From assembly GCA_963829955.1 (NCBI GenBank), contig CAWHKS010000011.1:1-64000 (forward strand): a DNA stretch of 64,000 nucleotides, in the 5' to 3' direction. The position numbers were made by a program, and so were the translations under genes. A model generated the notes under the pieces. The model was not told the DNA's origin. It saw only the letters and a list, made by a program, of their open reading frames with translations, and did not search any database. The stretch is from DASTFY01 sp963829955 (lineage in GTDB: Bacteria; Actinomycetota; Acidimicrobiia; Acidimicrobiales; Ilumatobacteraceae). This document shows positions 8,085 to 16,561 of this stretch, in pieces (the stretch's first letter is position 1; each line of letters opens with the position of its first letter).

Positions 8085-8594
8085 GTGCTCGAGCGTCTCT
8101 GGACCGGCTGGCGGACCGGCTACGTCTCGTCCGTCCCCCCGCCGGGCGACGAGGACGCCGGATCGGCGTCGTTGTTCACGCGCATCCTCGAGTCCGGGCT
8201 GCCCGACGAGGAGACCCACATCGTGCACCGGGGCGCGACGGTGTTCGCCATCCTCAATGCCTACCCGTACTCGACGGCCCACACCATGGTCCTGCCCTAC
8301 CGCGAGGTGGCCATGCTGGAGGACCTGACGGAGGACGAGCACACCGAGCTGTGGGCTACCGTCACCGACGCCGTGCGGGCGGTGAAGCACGCGTACTCGC
8401 CCGAGGGCATCAACGTAGGGCTCAACCTCGGCCGCCCCGCCGGGGGCAGCGTCTCACAGCACCTGCACGTCCACGTCGTGCCGCGATGGACGGGTGACAG
8501 CAACTTCATGACCGCCACGGCCAACACCCGGACCATCCCCGAGGCACTGCCGGACACCGCGGCCCGCCTGCGTGCGGCCTGGCCCGCCTCCTAG
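8085..8594 (+). CDS. HIT-family nucleotide phosphorylase/hydrolase (AP4A phosphorylase type)
   Basis: A 169-residue histidine-triad protein. The triad HLHVHVVPRW is near residues 126-135, preceded by GLNLGRPAGGSVSQHLH, as in the mycobacterial AP4A phosphorylase Rv2613c that also follows thrS. The family cleaves dinucleoside polyphosphates made as by-products of aminoacyl-tRNA synthetases, which fits its place 9 bp downstream of thrS. The start is GTG 8085. Phosphorylase versus hydrolase cannot be settled from sequence alone; the mycobacterial-type synteny favours phosphorylase. Confidence 0.87.
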   Translation: MLERLWTGWRTGYVSSVPPPGDEDAGSASLFTRILESGLPDEETHIVHRGATVFAILNAYPYSTAHTMVLPYREVAMLEDLTEDEHTELWATVTDAVRAVKHAYSPEGINVGLNLGRPAGGSVSQHLHVHVVPRWTGDSNFMTATANTRTIPEALPDTAARLRAAWPAS

Positions 8595-8617
8595 CCTCTG
8601 TCCGATGGAGGCCGACC

Positions 8618-9130
8618 GTGGATGATGAGCTCGCGCCCGACGAGGTGCGGGACGAGCTGCCCGAGGACCTCGACGCCTCCGGCTACGTCGGCCCCTACAA
8701 GTTCCCGGACAACAGCCGCCGCCGGGTGCCGGGTGTCATCTACCTGGTCATCGCCGCCACCTGCCTACTGACCTACCTGGTCCGGCGCAGCGAGGATCCG
8801 GTGCTGGTGAACCGGGGGCTCCTCCTCGCCGCCGTGCTCCTCGGGTTGGCGGGCATCTACTGCATCACCAGCGGATGGCGCATGACCATCGACGAGCGGG
8901 AGGGCCTGGTGACGGCCACGAACGCCGTCGGATTCCCGGTCGGCCACACGTCGGCCCAGCTCGCCTGGCGAGGCCTGCGCAGCCGCCCCACCTGGCGCAT
9001 CCTCTGCTACTCGGCGGAGGAGCCGCCCCGCCGCCGGGGGTTCGTGCTCATCGACGCGGTGGACGGCCGCGTCGTCGAGCAGCTCGTGGAGGACAATCCC
9101 GAAGGACCCGAGGCCTGGGCCCAGGACTGA
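8618..9130 (+). CDS. Conserved membrane protein with two TM helices
   Basis: A 170-residue protein of unknown function. An acidic N-terminal 35 residues (DDELAPDEVRDELPEDLD) precede two hydrophobic helices (about residues 37-55 and 62-84). The remaining cytoplasmic domain of about 85 residues (MTIDEREGLVTATNAVGFPVGH onward) looks like a small beta-rich fold. The GTG start has an ATGGAGG Shine-Dalgarno-like sequence upstream and TAGCCT at 8592. It lies in the slot between the HIT gene and pgsA of the mycobacterial order, but I recognise no family. Confidence 0.75.
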   Translation: MDDELAPDEVRDELPEDLDASGYVGPYKFPDNSRRRVPGVIYLVIAATCLLTYLVRRSEDPVLVNRGLLLAAVLLGLAGIYCITSGWRMTIDEREGLVTATNAVGFPVGHTSAQLAWRGLRSRPTWRILCYSAEEPPRRRGFVLIDAVDGRVVEQLVEDNPEGPEAWAQD

Positions 9131-9139
9131 GCCGCCGGC

Positions 9140-10330
9140 TCAACCCCAGTCGTCCTGGTCCCAGTCCTCGGTGCCGCCGTCCCGCCACCAACCGTCGTCG
9201 CCGTCATTGCCGTCGCCGCTGTCGTGGTCCTGGTCCCGGTAGTCGTCCAACGGCCACCACCCGTCGTCGGTCCCGGGCGCACCGTTGTCAGGTGCCCTCG
9301 CGGGTACGGTCGTCTCAGCGATGGTCGTGGCGGCGACGGTGGTCGCGGGCCGATGCGAGGCCGCGGTCGTCGGTGGTGCCGGCGTCGTGGTGCTCTCGGC
9401 CGGGGTCGTTGGCGGCGCTGAGCCCGTCGAAGGCGGGATCTCGTTGGAGCCGCCCGTCCCCTCGCGGACGAAGGTGATCGTCTCGCTCTCTGCGACGGGC
9501 AGGCCGTCGGCGCCGACGGCGACGATCCGATAGCAGAGCTCGACGCCGGTCGGTGCGCTCACGTCCGTGAACGTGGTCGCCTGGCGGTTGGGCAGCACGA
9601 CGATGTCCTCGAGCAAATCGGTCCCCGCCATTCCCCGCACCACGATGTAGCTGGCGAAGGCGGCGGCGTCGGTCGGCGTCCAGGACAACTGCGCGCCGTC
9701 GCGGGTCTCGGCCACGGAGAGGCTCAGCGGCGCCGGGCTCGCGGCGGCCGGCGCCGGGGGTGCCGGGGTGGCGATCGTCGGCACCAGCGTCACCGGGGCC
9801 GCGGTGGGCGGGGCGGTGGCGGGTGCGGTGGCGACGGGCGCCGCCGGCTGGGCATCGGCGGGCTGGGCCGCCGGTGGGGCGGGCAGGAGCGTGATCTTCT
9901 CCTCGTCGAGCACGATCACGTGGTCGGCCCCGACCGTCGTCTCCTCGATCGTCACCCCACCGGTGGGGCCGGTGCGGATGACACCGCCGGCGGGCACGTG
10001 GTCCCCGGCCTGCACCGGCCGGCTGGCGCCATCCGGGTACATGGCCACGGCGCCGGTGGCGGCGCTGACCTCGTAGGTGGTCTCGCCGCCTCGGGCGAGC
10101 ACCATCGCCGTCGCCAGCGCAGCGGCGGCCGCGCTCAGCCCGGCGACGAGCACCTGGCGGCGCCGGCGGCGGGCCGACTCGATCGTCGCCACAGGGGTGA
10201 CCGCGGGAGCAGCGACGGCGAACTCGCGCAGCAGCCGGACTTCGAGCGCATCCAGCCGGTCGTGGTCAGGCAGCGGCACCGGCTGGGTACCGAGCTGAAC
10301 GAGGACGTCGTGGAGCTCGGCCCGGTTCAC
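9140..10330 (-). CDS. Anti-sigma-like membrane protein with FecR-type and FN3 domains
   Basis: A 396-residue protein translationally coupled to the upstream ECF sigma factor (its GTG overlaps the sigma stop by 4 nt). Residues 1-55 would be the cytoplasmic sigma-binding part. A TM helix follows at about 57-78 (VLVAGLSAAAAALATAM). Outside is a FecR-like segment (about 82-145, YEVSAATGAVAMYPDGASRP), a Pro/Ala linker, and a fibronectin-III-like domain (about 200-285, LSLSVAETRDGAQLSWTP). The tail is Thr/Pro-rich and ends in an unusual acidic Trp/Asp/Gly run (DDGWWPL, DDGWWRDGGTEDWDQDDWG). The gene order and architecture argue for an anti-sigma sensor. No ZAS zinc motif is seen. Confidence 0.72.
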   Translation of the reverse strand: MNRAELHDVLVQLGTQPVPLPDHDRLDALEVRLLREFAVAAPAVTPVATIESARRRRRQVLVAGLSAAAAALATAMVLARGGETTYEVSAATGAVAMYPDGASRPVQAGDHVPAGGVIRTGPTGGVTIEETTVGADHVIVLDEEKITLLPAPPAAQPADAQPAAPVATAPATAPPTAAPVTLVPTIATPAPPAPAAASPAPLSLSVAETRDGAQLSWTPTDAAAFASYIVVRGMAGTDLLEDIVVLPNRQATTFTDVSAPTGVELCYRIVAVGADGLPVAESETITFVREGTGGSNEIPPSTGSAPPTTPAESTTTPAPPTTAASHRPATTVAATTIAETTVPARAPDNGAPGTDDGWWPLDDYRDQDHDSGDGNDGDDGWWRDGGTEDWDQDDWG

Positions 10331-11145
10331 GAGTCCTCCGTCGGCTGCTGGTCGATGACCTTGCGCAGCGCGCCCATGGCGCGGTGCAGCACCACTGCGA
10401 ACGTGGCCTTGCTGAGGCCCATGGCGTGCGCGGCGTCCTCCGGGGACAGCCCGGAGAGGTAGCGAAGCGTGATGGCGCGCTGGTAGCGCTCGTTCAGCTG
10501 ACCGAGCGCCTCGAGCAGCGCTGAACCGTCACCGCCGTCCAGGCTGGGCTCGGTGGCCGGTGCGTCCTCGTGGAGCTGGCGGGCGGCGCGCTGCCCCCGC
10601 TCGCTGTGCTGGCGCTGCGCCCGCCGGTAGTGGCTGGCCAACTCGTTGGCGGCGATGCGGTAGAGCCAGGCCTGGAACCCCCCGTCCCGCCAGCGGAAGC
10701 CGGGCAGGGCGCGCAGGGCCCGTTCGAAGGTGGATGCCGTGATCTCCTCGGCCAGCTCGGACGAGCGGCTCCGGCGGTAGACGAACGCGTGCACCCGCGG
10801 CACGTAGCGGCGGTACAGCTCGGCGAACGCCTCGGGATCGGTACGGGCCTGCTCGACCAGGTCCTCGTCCGGCAAGGACGTCGGCAGAGCCGACCCTGCG
10901 GGGGGGACGTGGGTGGAGCGCACCGGACCCGAGTCTGACCGGTGGCCACGGGTCCGGACCACGGAGGTCAGGGGGATGCAGGGCCTCGATGGGGGGAGAG
11001 GCTCCCATCGCGCACGGAGGGCGGTGGGGGAACCACGGAGGTTGGCGGTGACGACGCCGCTGGGCGGAGGCGGCGCCGTCACCGCGACCTTCGGCCTGGC
11101 CGACCGACGACGGCGACATCGCCCCGACGTCGGTTGGCTGGCCAT
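10327..11145 (-). CDS. ECF RNA polymerase sigma factor
   Basis: Sigma-70 family, ECF group. Region 2 is LVEQARTDPEAFAELYRRYV to WLYRIAANELASHYRR, and region 4 is LNERYQRAITLRYLSGLS followed by the HTH PEDAAHAMGLSKATFAVVLHRAM. ATG 11145 gives 272 residues and has a strong AGGAGG sequence six nt upstream. This adds an unusual Arg/Pro-rich N-terminal extension of about 90 residues. GTG 10923 would give the normal length of 198 residues but has no visible ribosome site. The coupled downstream gene encodes its likely anti-sigma partner. The dyad overlapping the ribosome-binding region may make it autoregulated. Confidence 0.87.
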   Translation of the reverse strand: MASQPTSGRCRRRRSARPKVAVTAPPPPSGVVTANLRGSPTALRARWEPLPPSRPCIPLTSVVRTRGHRSDSGPVRSTHVPPAGSALPTSLPDEDLVEQARTDPEAFAELYRRYVPRVHAFVYRRSRSSELAEEITASTFERALRALPGFRWRDGGFQAWLYRIAANELASHYRRAQRQHSERGQRAARQLHEDAPATEPSLDGGDGSALLEALGQLNERYQRAITLRYLSGLSPEDAAHAMGLSKATFAVVLHRAMGALRKVIDQQPTEDS

Positions 11146-11153
11146 GGGATCCT

Positions 11154-11178
11154 CCTGACGAGTGTCCTACCCGTCAGG
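11154..11178. promoter_or_regulatory. Dyad overlapping the sigma factor ribosome-binding region
   Basis: CCTGACG (11154-11160) and CGTCAGG (11172-11178) form a 7-bp inverted repeat with an 11-nt spacer. On the minus strand the proximal arm runs into the AGGAGG that precedes ATG 11145. It could be an operator or an mRNA hairpin that hides the ribosome site. Confidence 0.45.
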
Positions 11179-11226
11179 GAAGACAACGCCGTGCGGCGCT
11201 CCCGATTACACCGGTTCAGGAGGCCC

Positions 11227-11553
11227 TTAGGAATCCTTGTCGGTCAGCTCCGCGATCGTCCGCAGGAGACGGCCGCCATCCAGCGCCGCCGAGCGCAGGC
11301 GCTCGAGTTGGGCCGGGTCCCAGTGGTCGGCCGGCACCCGCTCGATGGCGGCGGCGATGGCGTCGCCCCGCTCCTGCAGGTTTCCGCCGCCGGGAGCCTC
11401 GACATCCTGAGCGACGGTCGTCACGAGGCGGTCGAGCTCGGCCACCGGCGCGGCCGCGGCGTCGTTCGGCGGCTCGCCGCCCAGTGCCTCGCGCAGGCGG
11501 CGGTCGATCGAGCGGAAGGTGACCGCCAGGTCCGCGGGCGACGAACCGGCCAT
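11227..11553 (-). CDS. Small alpha-helical protein, unknown
   Basis: A 108-residue predicted all-helical, acidic protein (MAGSSPADLAVTFRSIDRRL to RTIAELTDKDS). It has no signal peptide or membrane segment and I recognise no motif. Its ATG overlaps the stop of the EF-G-like gene as TGATG (1 nt shared), so it is translationally coupled and probably works with or was recruited beside that factor. It is followed by about 80 bp before the sigma factor start at 11145. Confidence 0.6.
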   Translation of the reverse strand: MAGSSPADLAVTFRSIDRRLREALGGEPPNDAAAAPVAELDRLVTTVAQDVEAPGGGNLQERGDAIAAAIERVPADHWDPAQLERLRSAALDGGRLLRTIAELTDKDS

Positions 11554-13613
11554 CAGGCGTGAGCCGCGGCGAGCGTCGCCTTGGCCTTGTCGATCAGATG
11601 GCTGGGGAGGACGTCGTAGTGATCGTGCGTGGCCACGAAGCTCCCTCGTCCGCCGGTCATCGAGCGCAGATCGATGGCGTAGCGGAGGATCTCCGCGGTC
11701 GGGACGAGGGCGGTGATCTCCGACTCGCCGCCGGTCGATCCCGTGCCCTGCACCCGGCCGCGTCGGGAGTTGATGTCACCCATCACATCGCCCTGGTACG
11801 CCGCCGGCACCCGCACCGTCAGGAGCGAGACAGGCTCGAGGACCACGACGCCGGCCTTGGACAACGCGTCCTTGAAGCCGACAGACGCCGCGGTGCGGAA
11901 CGCCATCTCCGAGGAGTCGACGTTGTGGTACTTGCCGTCGTAGCACTGCACCTTGACGTCGACCACCGGGAATCCGTGCACGCCACCGTGGGACATGGTG
12001 TCCTCGATGCCGCGCTGCACGGCCGGGATGTACTGCCGGGGGATGGCGCCGCCGACGATGGAGTCGACGAAGGCGAAGCCCTCTCCGCGGCTGAGCGGCT
12101 CCACTCGCAGGTTCGCCACCGCGTACTGGCCGTGTCCGCCGGTCTGCTTCTTGACCTTGCCCTCGGCCTCCGCCTGGCCGGAGATCGTCTCCCGGTAGGG
12201 CACCCGGACGTCCTCGGTCTCGACGTTGACGCCGAACTTGCGGGCCAGCCGCTCGAGCGAGACGGACAGGTGCGTCTCGCCCACGCCGCGGAGCAGCGTT
12301 TGGCGGGTCTCCTCGTTCCGCTCGACGATCAGCGCCGGATCCTCGGCCTGGAGCCGCTGCAGCGCGCCGCCGAGCTTGTCGTCGTCGGCCTGGGTACGGG
12401 GGCGGACGGCGATGGCGAGGACGGCCGGTGGGGGAGAGCCGGCCATGACCCGCACTGGCGAACCCTTGGGCGCCAGGGTGTCGCCCGTCCGGGTGCCGGC
12501 CAGTTTGGCCACGGCGGCGATGTCACCGGCAACCAGCGAGCTGGCGGGCGTCTGGTCCTTGCCCCGCAGGTGGAACAGGCCGTGGAGCCGCTCATCGACG
12601 CCGCTGGTGGCGTTGACGAGGTGGTCGTCGGTCTTGATGGTGCCCGACAGGACCTTGAACAGCGAGAGCTGGCCGACGAACGGGTCGGCGATCGTGCGGA
12701 ACACGAAGGCCAGTGGCTGGCCGCCCGCGTCAGCGGCGACGGCGACCTCCTGATCACCGGCCTGGACGGTGACGGGCCGATCGGCGGGAGAAGGGCCGAT
12801 CTCGCAGATGAAGTCGGCGAGGCGGTCCACCCCGACGCCCGTCAGCGCCGAGCCCAGCAGCACCGGGAACTCCTTGCCCTCGAGCACCTCGTGGGCCAGC
12901 GCCTTCTCGAGCTCCTCGACGGACGGGACCTCTCCGGACAGGTACCGCTCGAGTTGCTCGTCGTCGCCGGCGACGATCTCTTCGATCAGCTCGTCGTGGA
13001 CTCGGTGCTCCTCCTCCTCCAGCTCGGCCGGCATCGGCTCGGTGTGGTGCTTGCCGTCGGGCTCGTACTCGAAGGCCTGATCCGAGAGTACGTCTGCCAC
13101 GCCGTGGAAGGCGGCCTCCTCGCCGATGGGCAGCTCGAGCGGTGCGAAGCCCGAGCCGAACGTGGTCCGGAGCTGGTCGAGGACACGGTGGAAGTCGGCG
13201 CGCTCCTTGTCCTCCTTGTTGATGAAGACCATGCGGGGCAGACCGAGCTCGGTGCAGCGCCTCCAGATGACCTCGGTCTGCACCTCGACGCCGTCCACGG
13301 CGCTGACCACGAACACCGCCAGGTCGGCGACGCTGAGGGCCGCCTCGACCTCGCTCATGAAGTCGGCGTAACCGGGGGTGTCGATGAGGTTGACCTTGTG
13401 GTCCTCCCACTCGACAGGAGCCACGGCCAGCGAGAGGGAGATGCGGCGCTTCACCTCCTCCGGCTCGGTGTCCGAGACGGTCGAACCGTCGTCCACACGA
13501 CCGGCGCGGGCGATGGTCCCGGCCCGAACGAGCAGCGCTTCGACGAGCGTCGTCTTGCCGCTCCCGCTGTGCCCCACCAGGGCCACGTTGCGGATGTTCG
13601 CGGTCGGATACAT
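11553..13613 (-). CDS. Elongation factor G-like GTPase (EF-G paralogue, FusA2 type)
   Basis: A 686-residue translational GTPase. G1 is GHSGSGKTTL (residues about 14-23), G3 is DTPGY, and G4 is NKED in FINKEDKERAD. Domains II-V follow, with the domain IV region KKQTGGHGQYAVA and the C-terminal motif DINSRRGRVQG. Canonical EF-G has GHxDxGKTT and NKMD, so this is the EF-G-like paralogue found in many actinobacteria (FusA2) beside a housekeeping fusA elsewhere. Its cellular role is not well defined. The start ATG 13613 (MYPTANIRNVALVGHSG) fits the family. It is divergent from pgsA. Confidence 0.88.
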   Translation of the reverse strand: MYPTANIRNVALVGHSGSGKTTLVEALLVRAGTIARAGRVDDGSTVSDTEPEEVKRRISLSLAVAPVEWEDHKVNLIDTPGYADFMSEVEAALSVADLAVFVVSAVDGVEVQTEVIWRRCTELGLPRMVFINKEDKERADFHRVLDQLRTTFGSGFAPLELPIGEEAAFHGVADVLSDQAFEYEPDGKHHTEPMPAELEEEEHRVHDELIEEIVAGDDEQLERYLSGEVPSVEELEKALAHEVLEGKEFPVLLGSALTGVGVDRLADFICEIGPSPADRPVTVQAGDQEVAVAADAGGQPLAFVFRTIADPFVGQLSLFKVLSGTIKTDDHLVNATSGVDERLHGLFHLRGKDQTPASSLVAGDIAAVAKLAGTRTGDTLAPKGSPVRVMAGSPPPAVLAIAVRPRTQADDDKLGGALQRLQAEDPALIVERNEETRQTLLRGVGETHLSVSLERLARKFGVNVETEDVRVPYRETISGQAEAEGKVKKQTGGHGQYAVANLRVEPLSRGEGFAFVDSIVGGAIPRQYIPAVQRGIEDTMSHGGVHGFPVVDVKVQCYDGKYHNVDSSEMAFRTAASVGFKDALSKAGVVVLEPVSLLTVRVPAAYQGDVMGDINSRRGRVQGTGSTGGESEITALVPTAEILRYAIDLRSMTGGRGSFVATHDHYDVLPSHLIDKAKATLAAAHA

Positions 13614-13752
13614 CTTCACCGTCGAGGACCCCCATCTGGTCGGTGTCGTCGGCCGCACGGGTGGACCCCGGCGGCGTTGCGCGGTCGATGGTACCGGCTG
13701 GGCTCGCGCCGGCGAGCGGGCACCGTTCACGTTTCCCCCACCTCTGCCCGGG

Positions 13753-13758
13753 TAGCCT
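13753..13758 (+). promoter_or_regulatory. -10 box for leaderless pgsA
   Basis: TAGCCT ends 6 nt before the GTG at 13765 (spacer GAGGGG). Confidence 0.45.
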
Positions 13759-13764
13759 GAGGGG

Positions 13765-14451
13765 GTGTTCGATGGACGGTTCCGTGCACCGGTCGAGCGA
13801 GCAGTCAAGCCGCTGGGAGACGGTCTGCGCCGCACCGGCCTGAGCCCGGACCACTTCACGATCCTGGGGCTCCTGGTGGGCGTCGCGGCCGCGGTGGCCA
13901 TCGGTGCGGGGGCCCTGCGGGCCGGCCTCCTCCTCGTGGTCCTGGCCGCCCTGCCGGACCTGCTCGACGGGGCCTTGGCCAAGGCATCGAACTCGGCCAG
14001 TCAGCGGGGCGCCTTCTTCGACTCGGTGATCGACCGCGTCACCGACGCGCTGCTCATGGGTGGCGTGGCCTGGTATCTGGCCACCACCGAGAGCCCCAAG
14101 ATGGCGCTCCTGCCCTTCGCCATCATGGCTGTGTCGTCGATCGTGTCGTACGAGCGGGCCAAGGCGGAATCGCTCGGCCTGTACGCCAAGGGCGGTCTGA
14201 TGGAGCGGGCGGAGCGCATCGTGCTGCTCTGCATCGGTCTGTTGTTCGAGTCCGTCCTCATCCCGATCCTGTGGGTGATGCTCGTCCTCACGACGGCGAC
14301 CGCCATCCAGCGCTTCGTGAAGGTGTGGCGGCAGGCCGGCGTGGCCCCTGTCGTCATGGAACGCCGGGCGGCCCGCCGCTCCCGGCGGCAATCGCGGCGC
14401 TCGGCGCGCCAGGTGCGCTTCGACGACCTCCGTCGTCGACGCCAGCGCTAG
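13765..14451 (+). CDS. pgsA: CDP-alcohol phosphatidyltransferase (phosphatidylinositol phosphate synthase type)
   Basis: A 228-residue integral membrane enzyme that would transfer a phosphatidyl group from CDP-diacylglycerol to an inositol phosphate. The CDP-alcohol signature D-x2-DG-x2-A-x9-G-x3-D-x3-D is seen as DLLDGALAK...GAFFDSVIDR (about residues 69-98). The usual AR is AK here. Several TM helices follow, and the last 35 residues are extremely Arg-rich (RRAARRSRRQSRRSARQ), probably membrane-proximal. Inositol rather than glycerol specificity is inferred from the patA neighbour immediately downstream (15 bp), the order found in mycobacteria. Confidence 0.85.
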   Translation: MFDGRFRAPVERAVKPLGDGLRRTGLSPDHFTILGLLVGVAAAVAIGAGALRAGLLLVVLAALPDLLDGALAKASNSASQRGAFFDSVIDRVTDALLMGGVAWYLATTESPKMALLPFAIMAVSSIVSYERAKAESLGLYAKGGLMERAERIVLLCIGLLFESVLIPILWVMLVLTTATAIQRFVKVWRQAGVAPVVMERRAARRSRRQSRRSARQVRFDDLRRRRQR

Positions 14452-14466
14452 CCGACGCTCGTCTCC

Positions 14467-15378
14467 ATGGCCACAGTCCAGGATCGCGGGTTCGATCGCA
14501 TCGGCCTGCCCGCGTATCGCGCCGCGTCGCTGGCGGCGCAGAACCTTCCCGAGCCGGTGACGTCCCTCGTCGCTTCGGCGCTCGGCGTGGGGTTCGGTGC
14601 CGGCATGCGCGGGCGACGCACGATGATCGAACGCCACCTTCGCCGGGTCGACCCCAAGCTGCGCGGGAACGCTCTGCGGCGTGCGGTCCAGAGCGCGTTC
14701 GACTACTACGCCCGCTACTGGGTGGAGAGCTTCCGGCTCCCCGGGCTGTCCGCCGCTGAGGTCGATGCGGCGTTCTCGTACGAGGGCTTGGGCTACGTCG
14801 ACGACGCGCTCAGCGCCGGCCTCGGTGTCATCATCGCCCTGCCCCACCTGGGCGGGTGGGAGTGGGCGGGCCGCTGGATCGCCGATCAGGGCCTCCCGAT
14901 CACCGTGGTGGTGGAGCCGCTGGAGCCCCCGGAGCTCTTCGAGTGGTTCGTGTCGTTCCGGGAATCACTCGGCATGACGGTGGTCCCGGTAGGCCCGTCA
15001 GCAGCGGCCGCGGTCTCGAAGGCGTTGCGTGCCAACGAGGTGGTGTGCCTGCTCTCGGACCGGGACATCCAAGGTGGCGGCGTGGACGTCGAGTTCTTCG
15101 GCGAGCGCACGACGTTGCCGGGGGGACCGGCGACGCTCGGGCTACGGACGGGCGCGCCGGTCCTGCCGACCGCGGTGTACTTCACATCGCAACGAGACGG
15201 CCACCACGCCATCATCCGGCCGCCCTTGACCTCGGAACGGCGGGGCTCTCTGCGCGAGGACGTCACGCGGATCACACAGCTCCTCGCGCAGGAGCTCGAG
15301 GTCCTCATCCGCGCTGCGCCGCAGCAGTGGCACCTGTTCCAACCCAACTGGCCCTCCGACCCGGGCTACGGGCGCTGA
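14467..15378 (+). CDS. patA: Phosphatidylinositol mannoside acyltransferase (PatA-like)
   Basis: A 303-residue acyltransferase of the lipid A/PIM acyltransferase (LpxL-HtrB-like) family, which would acylate a mannose of PIM1/PIM2 at the cytoplasmic membrane. The catalytic H-x4-E is HLGGWE near residues 127-132. The block LLSDRDIQGGGVDVEFFG and GAPVLPTAVYF are family landmarks. The length matches PatA (about 300). It sits directly after pgsA as in Mycobacterium (Rv2612c-Rv2611c), but its usual partner pimA is displaced about 20 kb to 35281. Confidence 0.85.
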   Translation: MATVQDRGFDRIGLPAYRAASLAAQNLPEPVTSLVASALGVGFGAGMRGRRTMIERHLRRVDPKLRGNALRRAVQSAFDYYARYWVESFRLPGLSAAEVDAAFSYEGLGYVDDALSAGLGVIIALPHLGGWEWAGRWIADQGLPITVVVEPLEPPELFEWFVSFRESLGMTVVPVGPSAAAAVSKALRANEVVCLLSDRDIQGGGVDVEFFGERTTLPGGPATLGLRTGAPVLPTAVYFTSQRDGHHAIIRPPLTSERRGSLREDVTRITQLLAQELEVLIRAAPQQWHLFQPNWPSDPGYGR

Positions 15379-15560
15379 GCAACGGGACGAGCGACGTCGA
15401 CTCACCCATGTCGTCCGATTCGGCGCCACGCGTCGATCCGCCCGACATCGATGCGGACGCCGGGCGATGGACGAACGGTACGACAGGCAGCGGGCGATGA
15501 GTTCGATCGTTGACGTCCGTCTGATCCCCAGGCCGCATCAGGAGGAGGAAGGGAGCAAGG

Positions 15561-16205
15561 ATGTCGCAACTGCTACGGGTGCAGTGCTTCGGTGTCTCGC
15601 AGGACGGGTTCGGCGCCGGCGAAGGTCAGACCCTCGAGCAGCCGTTCGGCCACGCGAACCCGGCCGACTTCTTCGCGTGGGCCGGCGCCACTGCGAGCTG
15701 GCCGAACCGGACCGATCCCGGTGGCTCCCGAGGGCTCGACGACTACTTCACGCGTGACTTCGCACGGAACGTCGGCGCCGAGATCATGGGCCGCAACAAG
15801 TTCGGGCCCCAGCGGGGGCCGTGGCAGGACGACGGGTGGAAGGGCTGGTGGGGCGACACGCCCCCGTTCCACACCCCGGTGTTCGTGCTGACCCACCACC
15901 GCCGACCGTCGTTCACGCTCTCGGACACCACCTTCAACTTCATCGAGGCGACCCCTGCCGATGCCCTGCGCCAGGCGCAGGAGGCGGCGAACGGCAAGGA
16001 CGTGCGTCTCGGTGGCGGCGTGACGACCGTCCGGGAGTTCCTCGACGCCGACCTCGTCGACACGATGCACATCGCCGTCTCGCCGGTGGAGCTGGCCGGA
16101 GGCGAACGGCTGTGGACCTCCCCGGCCGAACTGCTCGACCGATTCCACCTCGACTCCGTGCCCAGCCCCAGCGGGGTGACGCACCTGCTGTTCTGGAGGC
16201 GATGA
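15561..16205 (+). CDS. Dihydrofolate reductase-fold (RibD C-terminal-like) reductase
   Basis: A 214-residue member of the RibD-C/DHFR-like superfamily. The N-terminal strand LLRVQCFGVSQDGFGAG resembles the DHFR substrate strand. EIMGRNKFGP is the MGRxTY-like nucleotide motif, and the central VRLGGGVTTVREFLDADLVD and C-terminal MHIAVSPVELAGGERLW complete the fold. Such standalone proteins reduce various pteridine- or pyrimidine-like substrates, and the real substrate is unknown. An AGGAGGAGGAAGGGAG purine tract precedes ATG 15561. It overlaps the next gene by 4 nt. Confidence 0.85.
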   Translation: MSQLLRVQCFGVSQDGFGAGEGQTLEQPFGHANPADFFAWAGATASWPNRTDPGGSRGLDDYFTRDFARNVGAEIMGRNKFGPQRGPWQDDGWKGWWGDTPPFHTPVFVLTHHRRPSFTLSDTTFNFIEATPADALRQAQEAANGKDVRLGGGVTTVREFLDADLVDTMHIAVSPVELAGGERLWTSPAELLDRFHLDSVPSPSGVTHLLFWRR

Positions 16206-16558
16206 CGGTGGCGTCGTACTCCCTCAACAAGGCGGCCGTCGCCCATGCCCGCCGGCTCATCAACGCCCACCAGTACGTGCTCGACAGCGACTGGGGCGAG
16301 GTCCAACCGCGGGCCGACGATCAGAACGAGTATCTCGACTCACACTCATGGGACGAGTACTCGGCGTGGCACCTCGGGTTGACCGAGGGTGCCACCGACG
16401 AGACCAAGGCCCGATACGCCTTCGTCTACGGCGACTTCCACCGGATCCACCGGTCGGGGCTCATCGCCTGCGTGTACCGGGCGTCGGAGTGGCGGCACAA
16501 GGACGTCGAGCTCGCCGCCCACCGGCTCCTCCAGCACCTCGACAAGACCTCCGGCTGA
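16202..16558 (+). CDS. Conserved hypothetical protein (118 aa)
   Basis: A 118-residue soluble protein (MTVASYSLNKAAVAHARRL), rich in Trp, His and Tyr: DSDWGEVQPRADDQNEY, HSWDEYSAWHLGLTEGA, KARYAFVYGDFHRIHRSG. I have the impression of a widespread actinobacterial small protein of unknown function but cannot name a domain. The many conserved-looking aromatic and charged residues suggest an enzyme or a nucleic-acid-binding role, which is inference. ATG 16202 overlaps the stop of the DHFR-like gene (ATGA), so the two are coupled. Confidence 0.75.
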   Translation: MTVASYSLNKAAVAHARRLINAHQYVLDSDWGEVQPRADDQNEYLDSHSWDEYSAWHLGLTEGATDETKARYAFVYGDFHRIHRSGLIACVYRASEWRHKDVELAAHRLLQHLDKTSG

Positions 16559-16561
16559 GGA

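Noticed and set aside
5901..8390. 829-codon minus-strand open frame opposite thrS
   Set aside because: It is antisense to thrS and the HIT gene, has low-complexity Val/Leu/Arg/Gly composition and no domain; thrS is unambiguous on the plus strand.
11559..13760. 733-codon plus-strand open frame opposite the EF-G-like gene
   Set aside because: It is a shadow of the EF-G-like gene, with no recognisable motif.
15379..15560. 182-bp gap between patA and the DHFR-like gene as a possible attachment site or insertion boundary
   Set aside because: No direct repeats, tRNA end or integrase accompany it. It only holds the strong purine-rich ribosome site of the next gene.
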